Source of the DNA: Bacteroidia bacterium
GTDB lineage: Bacteria > Bacteroidota > Bacteroidia > J057
DNA length: 64,000 bases
Reading direction: 5' to 3'
NCBI GenBank assembly: GCA_030430205.1
Contig: JAUIGE010000002.1
Location: forward strand, 310,001 to 374,000
The position numbers and the translations under genes were made by a program. Each line of letters begins with the position of its first letter. Position 1 is the stretch's first letter. The notes below the pieces were generated by a model. That model did not search any database. It saw only the letters and a program-made list of their open reading frames with translations, and was not told the DNA's origin. Shown in pieces: positions 42,127 to 51,382 of this stretch.

Positions 42127-43731
42127 ATGAAGAATAAAAATACCACACTCGTTTTGATCTCCCTGATAGTCGCTTTGGGCGGCTTTTTGATGGGATTTGA
42201 TGCATCGGTGATCTCCGGTGTCAATAAGTTTATCACCATTGAGTTCGAACTCAGTGATATAGAATTGGGCTGGGCTGTGGCCTCGCTCACGCTCAGCTCT
42301 ACCCTGGCCATGTTTGTGGCCGGACCTCTCAGCGACCGCTACGGCCGAAAGCGCATGCTGACCCTTGCAGCCATCCTCTATGCCGTTTCTGCCATAGGCT
42401 CTGCCCTGGCACCTTCATTTATCATTTTGGTTATCGCCAGGATGATAGGCGGCATCGGCGTAGGCTTTTCTTTGATTTTGGCACCTATGTATATCGCCGA
42501 GCTTGCGCCAGCCAGGATGCGGGGGCGGCTGGTTTCCTTCAACCAGCTCAACATTGTCATCGGTATCTCTGTTGCTTTTTTTACCAACTACCTGATCCTC
42601 CAACTGGGGAAATCGGATGCCGCCTGGGCGCAGAACCTGAAACTGGATGACTACAACTGGCGTTGGATGCTGGGGCTGGAGGCCCTGCCTGCCATACTGT
42701 ATTTCCTGGGCCTGAGCTTTGTGCCACAGAGTCCGCGCTGGCTGATGATGAAGGGCAAATTTGACCAGGCCATGGCCATCATGAGGCGGGCAGGAGGCAA
42801 GGATGATGAAATCCAAAAACAAATGGCTGATGTGAAAAACAGCCTTCAATCCAGCGGAGGCGAAGCCTCGCGCAATTACCTCGACCTTTTGAAACCTGCC
42901 CTAAAACTTGTGCTTGTCATCGGAATTGTGATCGGGGCTTTGCAGCAGCTTACAGGCATCAACTCTGTATTTTTCTATGCACCCATGATTTTTGAGCAAT
43001 CCGGAGCAGGAGAGGATGCCTCTTTCACACAAGCGATCCTCGTAGGTCTGATCAACCTGGTTTTTACGGTCGTGGCCATCCTGTTTATTGACAGATTGGG
43101 CCGCAAGCCTCTGCTGGTGACAGGCGTAGCAGGAATTGTCTTGTGCATGGGATTATTGTCTTACCAATTTGGCCAGGCTACTTATAGCCTGACAGACAGC
43201 AGCTTTGAGGCCTTTGCAGAGGTTCCAGAAGGGGAAAAAGAGCCCAAAATCAAGGCGGAATATACAGCAGCCATGCTGGAGTTTAAGGATCAAACTTTTG
43301 ACAACGATGTAGATTTCAAAAATGCCCTCAAGGCAAAAATAGGCAAAGAAGAATTCAAGAAAATTGAATCCATTGTGATCACACAAGCCATCAAAAACCT
43401 GGATGCCAACCTCGTTTTGCTTGCTGTTTTGGGCTTTGTGGCCTTCTTTGCTGTGTCCATAGGGCCTGTCATGTGGGTGCTATTCTCAGAACTTTTCCCC
43501 AACTATATCCGGGGAATTGCCATCTCCTTTGTGGGCTTTATCAACTCGGGCGTGAGTTTTTCCGTGCAACTTGTCTTTCCCTGGGAACTCAATACACTCG
43601 GAAATGCAATGACATTTCTGATCTACGGCGCCATTTGCGCAGTAGGGCTTATCTTCATTGTCCTTGTCGTTCCGGAGACCAAAGGAAAATCCCTGGAAGA
43701 ACTGGAGGCTATGTTGGTAAAAAAGGATTAA
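42127..43731 (+). CDS. Sugar porter family MFS transporter
   Basis: The 534-residue protein has 12 membrane segments and the sugar-porter signatures DRYGRKRML after segment 2, PQSPRWLMMKGKFDQA after segment 6, QQLTGIN in segment 7 and VPETKGKSLEELEAM at the end. A hydrophilic insertion of about 75 residues (from about SLTDSSFEAFAEVPEGEKEP to KKIESIVITQAI) lies between segments 9 and 10, on the periplasmic side. These carriers usually import a sugar with protons. It heads a co-directional run with GH16 and a phosphorylase, so I infer import of glucan-derived oligo- or disaccharide. Confidence 0.93.
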   Translation: MKNKNTTLVLISLIVALGGFLMGFDASVISGVNKFITIEFELSDIELGWAVASLTLSSTLAMFVAGPLSDRYGRKRMLTLAAILYAVSAIGSALAPSFIILVIARMIGGIGVGFSLILAPMYIAELAPARMRGRLVSFNQLNIVIGISVAFFTNYLILQLGKSDAAWAQNLKLDDYNWRWMLGLEALPAILYFLGLSFVPQSPRWLMMKGKFDQAMAIMRRAGGKDDEIQKQMADVKNSLQSSGGEASRNYLDLLKPALKLVLVIGIVIGALQQLTGINSVFFYAPMIFEQSGAGEDASFTQAILVGLINLVFTVVAILFIDRLGRKPLLVTGVAGIVLCMGLLSYQFGQATYSLTDSSFEAFAEVPEGEKEPKIKAEYTAAMLEFKDQTFDNDVDFKNALKAKIGKEEFKKIESIVITQAIKNLDANLVLLAVLGFVAFFAVSIGPVMWVLFSELFPNYIRGIAISFVGFINSGVSFSVQLVFPWELNTLGNAMTFLIYGAICAVGLIFIVLVVPETKGKSLEELEAMLVKKD

Positions 43732-43772
43732 TATTCGAACTCAATTATATTCTCATCATTCAATCTCATCAA

Positions 43773-44996
43773 ATGAAACCACTCATTCATATTTGGGCTG
43801 CATGCCTGGGGCTTTTCCTTGTGTCATGCCAGCAAAATACGCCTGCTGAAAAAGAAGCAACAACAGATAGCTCTACCCCTCCGGTGGAAACGGTCATGTA
43901 TTCCCCTGACAGTCCTTTTTTGTTGCATACAGATACCACGCTTGATTTTTCGGTAGAAGTAAAAACCGTAGGGCGTTATCGGAGCAAAGTGATCCTGAAA
44001 AATGAAGGCGACGGCCCCGCCTCTATCTGGATAGAGGACTATATCGGCAATCCCGATGGCCGTACCTACAACATCACCGCAGGCATGGAAGTGCCTGTCG
44101 GCGCAACCGAAGTATTCAAAGAGGGAAGTCCTCTGAAGATAGGCACCCACAAGATGCGCCTGCACGCATCCAAAGGCGCTGTCAGCGTCTCTTCCATCGC
44201 TTTTGAATGGATGATCAATCATCAGGAGACACCCGATACCCTGGTGCAAAGCACCGATGGGGACGAGTGGGAACTCGTCTGGTCAGACGAATTTAACGGC
44301 ACAGGCCTCGTAGACGACAGCAAATGGACCTACGATGTAGGCAACTGGGGCTGGGGCAACAATGAGCCTCAATACTATACGGTAGCCCGTACAGAGAATG
44401 CCCGGCAGGAAAACGGCAACCTCATCATCGAGGCGCGCAAAAACGATATGGGGCAGCCATGGACTTCGGCCCGCCTGACGACCCGCGGCAAAGTCAGCTT
44501 CCTCTACGGCAAGCTCGAATTTCGCGCCAAAGCGCCCGCAGGCGATGGCAGCTGGGCAGCCGGCTGGCTGCTGGGAGATAGCTATAGAGACGAGATATCA
44601 TGGCCTTATTGTGGAGAGGTAGATGTGCTGGAATGCATAGGCAAAGAAATCGACGACAATACCGGCGACGGCATCAATCACGGTTCCTGCCACACGCGCG
44701 GCTATTATTTCAAACAGGGAAACCACATCACCAATACTATCCCTGTCAAAGACATGGTCAATACTTTCCATACCTATACCGCCGAGTGGATGCCCACCGA
44801 GATGCGACTGTATGTGGATGGCGAGCTTTATTATACCTACGACAAGATAGCCGATGAGCTGGAATGGCCTTTTGGCAAAGGACAAAATATCATCATCAAC
44901 CTCGCCATGGGCGGGGGTATGGGTGGAGATATTGACCCTACGCTTGAGCGCGCTCAGTTTGTTTTGGATTATGTTCGTTGGTACGGAAAGAAATAA
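43773..44996 (+). CDS. GH16 beta-glucanase (laminarinase-like) lipoprotein
   Basis: The start is set at MKPLIHIWAACLGLFLVSCQ; the 100 residues before it in the track overlap the MFS gene in another frame. The 407-residue protein has a lipobox (LVSC), an N-terminal beta-sandwich at about 40-165, possibly carbohydrate-binding, and a GH16 domain from WELVWSDEFNG to VRWYGKK. The catalytic signature is EVDVLECIG (E-x-D-x-x-E), and the NNEPQYYT motif is typical of beta-1,3-glucanases and lichenases. It is presumably surface- or periplasm-exposed on a lipid anchor. It lies 41 bases after the MFS stop and 5 bases before the phosphorylase start. Confidence 0.93.
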   Translation: MKPLIHIWAACLGLFLVSCQQNTPAEKEATTDSSTPPVETVMYSPDSPFLLHTDTTLDFSVEVKTVGRYRSKVILKNEGDGPASIWIEDYIGNPDGRTYNITAGMEVPVGATEVFKEGSPLKIGTHKMRLHASKGAVSVSSIAFEWMINHQETPDTLVQSTDGDEWELVWSDEFNGTGLVDDSKWTYDVGNWGWGNNEPQYYTVARTENARQENGNLIIEARKNDMGQPWTSARLTTRGKVSFLYGKLEFRAKAPAGDGSWAAGWLLGDSYRDEISWPYCGEVDVLECIGKEIDDNTGDGINHGSCHTRGYYFKQGNHITNTIPVKDMVNTFHTYTAEWMPTEMRLYVDGELYYTYDKIADELEWPFGKGQNIIINLAMGGGMGGDIDPTLERAQFVLDYVRWYGKK

Positions 44997-45001
44997 ATAA
45001 C

Positions 45002-48000
45002 ATGGCTACTTCCCCCATTTTTCTCGGAAAAAACCTCCTGCAAACCACCCCTAAAGCCATTTCAGGCAAATCTCTGGAGATGGATGGAGAGTCCTGGTTT
45101 CTGATTGAAAATTACGATCAGATGCCGCCCTTTTTTATGAGCATCGTCAGTCCTTCGGACCACTGGCTCTTCCTGTCGAGTACGGGTGCGCTGAGCGCGG
45201 GTCGCATAGACGCAGAGCATGCGCTATTCCCTTACTATACTGATGACAAAATCCACGACAGCGCCGAGCTGACGGGCAGCAAGAGTATTTTTTTGGTGGA
45301 AAAAGGGGAAAAGACCTATCTCTGGGAGCCTTTTTCGGAGAAATATGCAGGCATCTACCGCCTCCGGCGCAATGTGTACAAACACCGTTTGGGGCATCGG
45401 ATCATCTTTGAAGAGATCAATGAAGAGCTGGAAATCCGCTTTCGCTACAGCTGGAATAGCAGCGAGCGCCTGGGCTTTGTGCGGCAGGCAGAGCTTCTGA
45501 ATCTGGGGGGAAATGCTGCCAAAGTCCGGATGCTGGACGGCGTGCAAAACCTCCTTCCCGCAGGCGTCACTACCGGCATGCAAAACGATCGCAGCACCCT
45601 GATCGATGCGTATAAAAAAGCTGAATTGGAAGCAGATTGTGGCTTAGGGATTTTTGCCCTCAGCGCTATTCCTGTCGACCGACCAGAGCCCAGCGAAGCA
45701 CTGCTGGCGACCACCGTGTGGTCGGAAGGCATACAGGCCGAGGCCTATTTGCTGTGCAATCGCCAGCTGGACGCTTTTCGCAAAGGCGAAAAAGTGACAC
45801 CTGAAATCGACATCCGCGCAGAGCGCGGAGCCTATTTCATCCACGCCCGGCTTTCGCTGCAAGCGAAGCAGGCACAGCGCTGGTCGCTGGTGATCGAAGG
45901 AGATCGCGACGCGACGGAGGTCGCTGCCTTGCGCAGCCTGATCCTCTCGGGTCAGGATCTCGCAGCCCTGCTGCGGGCAGAGATACAGGCAGGCACCGAT
46001 CGCCTGTCTCAGATCATCGGCAGTGCCGATGGCCTGCAAGCCTCCGCCGACGAGCTCAGCTCGGCGCGGCACAGCAGCAATGTGCTGTTCAATGTCATGA
46101 GAGGCGGCCTTTTCTGGCGAAATCAGGAACTGCTTTCTCAGGATTTTCTGGCTTTTCTGCAAAGCCACAATCCCGGCATCGCGGATCAGCTGGCGGCGCG
46201 GATCGCCGCCGCGCCGGAAGTCATATCCCACGATCAGCTATTTGAATGGGCGGATAGCCCGCAGGCCCAGCGCCTGAGCTATGAATACCTGCCGCTCTAC
46301 TTCAGTCGCCGGCACGGCGACCCCAGCCGCCCCTGGAATCGCTTTGCGATTCATACGCAGGATGAGCAAGGCAATCCGATCTTCTCCTACCAGGGCAATT
46401 GGCGCGACATCTTCCAAAACTGGGAGGCCCTGGCCTGGTCCTATCCGGCTTTTATCCGGAGCATGATCGCCAAATTTGTCAATGCCTCCACCGCCGACGG
46501 CTACAATCCCTACCGCATCACACGCGATGGCATCGACTGGGAAGTCCTGGAGCCGCATGACCCATGGGCCTATATCGGCTATTGGGGAGATCACCAGATC
46601 ATCTACCTGCAAAAGCTGATGGAAGTGGCGCAGGCCTTTTATCCCGGCTCGCTGGATCAATTTCTGAAACAGGAGATTTTTGCCTACGCCAACGTCCCTT
46701 ACCGCATCAAGGGCCTGGAGGATTTGCTCCAAAATCCACATGATACCATTGATTTTGATGATGCGGCGGAAGCCGAAATACAAAAGCGGGTCGCCGCTAC
46801 AGGCGCGGATGGCAAGTTGATTTGGAACAAAAAAGGAGAAGTCTACCTGGTCAATTTTACCGAAAAACTGCTCGTCACCGGCCTGACCAAACTCAGCAAT
46901 TTTATCCTCGAAGGCGGCATTTGGATGAATACCCAGCGCCCCGAGTGGAACGACGCCAACAATGCCCTCGTGGGCTATGGCATCTCTGTGGTGACGCTTT
47001 GTTATTTGCGGCGCTTTCAGGCTTTTTGTGAAAGCCTGTTTCAGACTGGCGAGGAGAGCTATCAGCTCTCTTCAGAAGTGGTGAGCTGGTTTCAGCAAAG
47101 CCTTCAGGTATTTGAAGCACATGAAGAGTTGTTAAAAAATGACATTTCTGATGAACAACGTTTGGAGATGTTGCGTGCTTTAGGTGAGCCTGCAGAAAAC
47201 TATCGCAAAACGATTTATGGCTCTGGGTTTTCAGGAGCGAAACAATACGTCCGTAAAGCAGAATTGCTTCGTTTTTTCTCTCTAACCCAACAGTATATCG
47301 ACCATTCCATCCAGACCAACCAGCGAAAAGATTTGCTTTTCCATGCCTACAATCTCTGGGAGCTGAATGATGAAAAAGGCTTGCAACTCCTGTATCTCTA
47401 TGAGATGCTCGAAGGGCAGGTGGCTGCTCTGAGTTCGGGTCTGCTTGCTACCGGGGCGGTAGTGCAGGTACTCGACAGCCTGAAGCAAAGTGCTTTATTT
47501 CGAAAAGATCAATACAGCTATATCCTCTATCCCAACCGCGATCTCCCGCGCTTTACCGTCAAAAATCACATTCCGCCAGCCGCCTTTCAGAAGTCTTCTC
47601 TTTTTCAAAAGATGGTCTCTCAAAAGGATCACCGCCTGGTGACGCAGGATGTAGCAGGGGAGGGGCATTTTCAGGGAAATATCCGCAATGCCAAAGACGT
47701 CAGCCGCATCCTGGGCGAGTTGAAGCAGGAGGAAAGCTACCGTGAGCTTGTGCTTCAGGAGGAAAAAAGCATACTCGATGTGTTTGAGAAAATGTTTGAC
47801 CACCAATCATTTACGGGGCGTTCGGGGACATTTTTTGGCTATGAAGGCCTTGGCAGTATCTACTGGCACATGGTGTCTAAACTGCTGTTGGCGGTAGCGG
47901 AAAATTATTTTGCCGGCAAGGCAAAGGGCAGCCCACAGGGCCTGCTCGACCGCCTGGTCGCGCATTATTACGAAATCCGGGCCGGCATCGGCCTCAACAA

Positions 48001-48460
48001 ATCGCCGGAACTCTACGGCGCTTTTCCTACCGATCCCTACTCCCACACCCCTGCCCATCTGGGCGCACAGCAGCCCGGCATGACCGGACAGGTGAAGGAA
48101 GACATCCTTGCCCGCTATTATGAATTGGGGCTGGTGGTGGAGGCTGGGGAAATTCATTTCCGGTCTTATCTGCTGCGCAGCAGCGAGTTTTTCGCGCAGC
48201 CTGCGCCTTTTACCTGCTACGATGTCCAGGGCACAGCCCGGCAGATCACTCTCCCAGCCAAAAGCCTGGCTTTTACTTTCTGCCAGACTTTGATGGTGTA
48301 CCATCTTTCAGATGAGCCTTATGTGCATGTTTACCATGCATCAGGAGAGGTGTCCCGGCATCAGGAACTGATGCTATCGGCGGAGCTGAGCAAGGATATT
48401 TTTGCGAGAAATGGGAAAATTTTGAAGATTGAGGTCGGGCTGAGCGCGGGCCTTGGCTAG
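45002..48460 (+). CDS. Very large glycoside phosphorylase (GH94/GH149-like)
   Basis: The start is set at MATSPIFLGKNLLQTTPK, 5 bases after the GH16 stop; the track's start overlaps GH16 by 19 bases. The 1152-residue protein has no signal peptide and is presumably cytoplasmic. The order is an N-terminal beta-sandwich (about 1-320), a helical linker, an (alpha/alpha)6 barrel, and a C-terminal beta region. The conserved strings HDPWAYIGYWGDHQIIYLQK and QRPEWNDANNALVGYG (catalytic Asp in the latter, at about 645) mark cellobiose-phosphorylase relatives. Its length exceeds GH94 (about 800) and fits beta-1,3-oligoglucan phosphorylases of GH149. With GH16 and the transporter, I infer intracellular phosphorolysis of beta-1,3-glucan oligomers. 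Confidence 0.85.
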   Translation: MATSPIFLGKNLLQTTPKAISGKSLEMDGESWFLIENYDQMPPFFMSIVSPSDHWLFLSSTGALSAGRIDAEHALFPYYTDDKIHDSAELTGSKSIFLVEKGEKTYLWEPFSEKYAGIYRLRRNVYKHRLGHRIIFEEINEELEIRFRYSWNSSERLGFVRQAELLNLGGNAAKVRMLDGVQNLLPAGVTTGMQNDRSTLIDAYKKAELEADCGLGIFALSAIPVDRPEPSEALLATTVWSEGIQAEAYLLCNRQLDAFRKGEKVTPEIDIRAERGAYFIHARLSLQAKQAQRWSLVIEGDRDATEVAALRSLILSGQDLAALLRAEIQAGTDRLSQIIGSADGLQASADELSSARHSSNVLFNVMRGGLFWRNQELLSQDFLAFLQSHNPGIADQLAARIAAAPEVISHDQLFEWADSPQAQRLSYEYLPLYFSRRHGDPSRPWNRFAIHTQDEQGNPIFSYQGNWRDIFQNWEALAWSYPAFIRSMIAKFVNASTADGYNPYRITRDGIDWEVLEPHDPWAYIGYWGDHQIIYLQKLMEVAQAFYPGSLDQFLKQEIFAYANVPYRIKGLEDLLQNPHDTIDFDDAAEAEIQKRVAATGADGKLIWNKKGEVYLVNFTEKLLVTGLTKLSNFILEGGIWMNTQRPEWNDANNALVGYGISVVTLCYLRRFQAFCESLFQTGEESYQLSSEVVSWFQQSLQVFEAHEELLKNDISDEQRLEMLRALGEPAENYRKTIYGSGFSGAKQYVRKAELLRFFSLTQQYIDHSIQTNQRKDLLFHAYNLWELNDEKGLQLLYLYEMLEGQVAALSSGLLATGAVVQVLDSLKQSALFRKDQYSYILYPNRDLPRFTVKNHIPPAAFQKSSLFQKMVSQKDHRLVTQDVAGEGHFQGNIRNAKDVSRILGELKQEESYRELVLQEEKSILDVFEKMFDHQSFTGRSGTFFGYEGLGSIYWHMVSKLLLAVAENYFAGKAKGSPQGLLDRLVAHYYEIRAGIGLNKSPELYGAFPTDPYSHTPAHLGAQQPGMTGQVKEDILARYYELGLVVEAGEIHFRSYLLRSSEFFAQPAPFTCYDVQGTARQITLPAKSLAFTFCQTLMVYHLSDEPYVHVYHASGEVSRHQELMLSAELSKDIFARNGKILKIEVGLSAGLG

Positions 48461-48480
48461 CGGCTCTTCCCTTGTACTTG

Positions 48481-48501
48481 AACTCAAACTCAAACTCAAA
48501 C
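48481..48501. repeat. Short AACTCA tandem repeat
   Basis: AACTCA units with one-base variation are repeated about three and a half times between the phosphorylase stop and the start of the acylation cassette. It is another low-complexity intergenic run but with a different unit from the GAGAGCA class. Confidence 0.7.
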
Positions 48502-48526
48502 CTTCCAGCAACCTAAACAAACCCGC

Positions 48527-51382
48527 ATGGATCCCATTTTCACCTTTTCCCCTGAGGATAAGGCATTTTCTCACTCTCCTGCTCCCCAAAAACTCCCTTT
48601 TCAGCTTGACCCTGATGGCTGTCAGGCCGTCCCTCAATACGGGAATCTGCTTTTTTTCAATGAGGCAGATATTTTTCAGGGGAAAAAATCAACAGAGAAA
48701 GCGCAGGCGCTTTATGAGCAGCACTTTCAGGACATGGCGCAATACGAATTGTTCCTGCAACGCAAAGGCCGCAGGCCGCTTTTCGATCTCTATGGCTGTT
48801 TTCAGCCTTTCAATGAGGCTACCAAAGCCTTTTTCCCTTTTATCAAAGAGCTGCAAAAAAGGCTGAAGCCGGGAGATGTGATCCTCAACCTCTGGGACCG
48901 AAGTGCTTACTTCGCCGGGCTGCTAGCGGCTTTATTTCCTCGCCAGAAAATCATCACCACCTGGACCGGCAACAAAGATATCCTCGGATATAAAGGTTTT
49001 CACCATTGGTTGAAGGACGAGTCTCAGCTGCAGGTTTTATTCTGCGATCTCGACAAACCCCTGCCGATTCGGGACAATGCCATTTCGCTTGTCGTGGGGA
49101 TGGATGCCTTCCATCGTTTTGATCAGTCATTGCTGATGGGAGAGCTGCTGCGCATCACGCATGAGGAGGCTGCTATCATTTTTCCGCATGTACATCTGAG
49201 CAACAATGAGCCGGAGCCTTTCTTCGAAAGAGGCTGCAAGCAGCTGCATGGCCGGGATTATGATGCTTTTTTCCACAAAATGTCCGAGACGCACGCCCGC
49301 AAAGGCTATGTCTTCGGAGAGCCTTATTTGTTTTGGCAAAATGATGTGGAACGCAATCAGCAAATTCCCCTGATCAGCCAGCCTGATACAAGTGATTACA
49401 ATGCCTTGCTGTGCATCCTGCCCGATAGCTGGCAAGGGCCGCTCAGCGCCTTTTCGATGGCTGATCTGGCAGATCCCGGAAGCTGTCGCATCCTGCTCAA
49501 CCAGCTCCTGCATATAGACCTGTACCGGCAGCGGATTTCGGTGGACAGAGGGAAAATGGACGGCACTGCCGGGCACTTGCTGGACAGGCATCCCATCTTT
49601 GTCAAAAGACTGGAAAATGCAGCCGCTTTTCAGCTGGATGATAGCATGGCTCAGGTCCTGCATTTGGCACAATATGGCTTGACGCTCACCGAAATCAGCC
49701 AGCAGCTTCAGCTCCAACTCTCTGAAATCACGCCTTTTCTCCAGCAAATGGAAGAGGCAGGCATCCTGCAGGTACTTCCATTATCCGAAAACTTTTTCCG
49801 CCTTCAGCACTTTATCGCCACCCAATATTATATCATGCCCCGGCAGGCGCAGACGCTGCCCGCCCTTTGGCAACAGGCACAACAGCTCTATGCCGACCGG
49901 CCGCTGCTCATCGACGCGGGCGATGAAAGCAGTTTCAGCTTCGAAGAAGCGGATGAAGTGGTGGAAATTCTTTGTCATCGCCTGATGACAGCGGGTATTC
50001 AAAAAGGGGAGCATATCATGCTCTATGGCGAGCCGCATATAGAGGCATTATTTATTTTTTGGGCGTGCATGCGCCTGGGGATCGTGGTGGTGCCCGTGCA
50101 TGAGCATGTGCGCCCGCAAAGCCTGAGGGAGATCCAGGCGCTTGTTCAGGCCCGGATGGCCTTTTGCTGGGGCAAGGACCGGGCCAGCGTCCGGGAAGCC
50201 ATGGGCGATAGAGAGCTCATCCTGTGGGATGAGGAAGAAGAAATAAGCGGCGAAAAATCGGTCTCGCTTTGGCTGGAAGATGTGGTGGAAAATAGCTTTC
50301 CATCCACCGCCATCCGGCAGGAGGATACGGCCGTGGTCTTGTTTACTTCGGGCTCTACGGGTCGCCCCAAAGGCGTGCCCTTGTCTCATGGGCATCTTTT
50401 TCGCAGCGGCAGGCTGATCACTGAGGCTTTTCAGTGGACAGAAAAAGATCGTTTTCTCGCCCTGGGCGGGCTGGGCTATATGTCAGGCCTGCGCAACAGT
50501 TGCGTAGCGCCCCTGCTGAGTGGGACGGCCGTGGTCGTGCCGGATGTGTCAGCTGCCAGCCATACCTTTGCCATAGCCGAAACCATCGCGCAGCAGCAGG
50601 TCAGCATCCTCGCTGCCAATCCGGCCCTGTACCGGCAATTTGTCCAATACCAGGATCGCGTCGGCAGACAATTGCGCAGCCTCACATGCGTGATGTGCAC
50701 GGGCAGTCCTCTGACAGCAAGGCTGATGGAGGAGTTTGAAGCTGCTTTTCGGCAGCCGATCCTCAACTACTATGGCCTGACAGAGACCACGGGCATTTGC
50801 AGTGCGGTTTTGCCTTTTTTGGAGAAAAATATAGCTTCAGGTATCGGGCAGCCTTTGGGCAGCATCGCCCAGATAGTAGATGCGCAGGGCGCATTGTGCG
50901 CGGAGGGAGCAGAAGGAGAGCTGCGGATTTTCAGTGAAAATATCATGACAGGCTACCTCCGGCAAGCGGAGGAAACGGCCTCTGTGATCCGCAAGGGATG
51001 GTTTTATACAGGAGACATCGCCAGTCTCGATGAGAACAACCAGCTGCACTTGCGGGGCCGCAAGCGGGAGATCGTCAAAACAGCGACCGAAGAACTGATC
51101 TACCTCAGTGAGATAGAGAGCGCGGCAAAAAAATTGCCCTGGGTAAAGGCCGCTGCTGCGGGGGGTTTTGTGCAGCATGATGCAGAGCGCATCGCGCTCT
51201 TTGTGCTATGCGATGCGGATCGCATCTCAGAAGCGGGAGAAATTCTGATGCGGGAGCATCTTTCTGCCATATTGGGAGAAAAGCGTTTGCCTCAGTACAT
51301 TCGCCTGACAGCTGACTTTCCCTATGGTGCAAATGGAAAAATCCTGAAACAAGAATTGATAGATGAACTTCAAAACGGTTAA
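48527..51382 (+). CDS. Methyltransferase-like/winged-helix/AMP-binding fusion
   Basis: The 951-residue protein has a Rossmann-like region at about 115-250 (LKPGDVILNLWDRSAYFAGL, VLFCDLDKPLPIRDNAISLV) that resembles a SAM-methyltransferase with a degenerate glycine motif. A small winged-helix at about 375-415 (YGLTLTEISQQLQLQLSEI) follows. Residues about 440-945 form an ANL adenylation domain with LFTSGSTGRPKGVPLSHGHL, NYYGLTETTGICSA, GWFYTGD and a terminal GANGKILKQEL lysine motif. Adenylation enzymes activate a carboxylic acid as acyl-AMP for transfer to a carrier. The stop overlaps the next start by 20 bases. The acid is unknown, and whether the methyltransferase part is active cannot be told. 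Confidence 0.85.
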   Translation: MDPIFTFSPEDKAFSHSPAPQKLPFQLDPDGCQAVPQYGNLLFFNEADIFQGKKSTEKAQALYEQHFQDMAQYELFLQRKGRRPLFDLYGCFQPFNEATKAFFPFIKELQKRLKPGDVILNLWDRSAYFAGLLAALFPRQKIITTWTGNKDILGYKGFHHWLKDESQLQVLFCDLDKPLPIRDNAISLVVGMDAFHRFDQSLLMGELLRITHEEAAIIFPHVHLSNNEPEPFFERGCKQLHGRDYDAFFHKMSETHARKGYVFGEPYLFWQNDVERNQQIPLISQPDTSDYNALLCILPDSWQGPLSAFSMADLADPGSCRILLNQLLHIDLYRQRISVDRGKMDGTAGHLLDRHPIFVKRLENAAAFQLDDSMAQVLHLAQYGLTLTEISQQLQLQLSEITPFLQQMEEAGILQVLPLSENFFRLQHFIATQYYIMPRQAQTLPALWQQAQQLYADRPLLIDAGDESSFSFEEADEVVEILCHRLMTAGIQKGEHIMLYGEPHIEALFIFWACMRLGIVVVPVHEHVRPQSLREIQALVQARMAFCWGKDRASVREAMGDRELILWDEEEEISGEKSVSLWLEDVVENSFPSTAIRQEDTAVVLFTSGSTGRPKGVPLSHGHLFRSGRLITEAFQWTEKDRFLALGGLGYMSGLRNSCVAPLLSGTAVVVPDVSAASHTFAIAETIAQQQVSILAANPALYRQFVQYQDRVGRQLRSLTCVMCTGSPLTARLMEEFEAAFRQPILNYYGLTETTGICSAVLPFLEKNIASGIGQPLGSIAQIVDAQGALCAEGAEGELRIFSENIMTGYLRQAEETASVIRKGWFYTGDIASLDENNQLHLRGRKREIVKTATEELIYLSEIESAAKKLPWVKAAAAGGFVQHDAERIALFVLCDADRISEAGEILMREHLSAILGEKRLPQYIRLTADFPYGANGKILKQELIDELQNG

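Noticed and set aside
43473-43772. 100-codon N-terminal extension of the GH16 ORF
   Set aside because: It overlaps the MFS gene in another frame, and a lipoprotein signal peptide starts at 43773.
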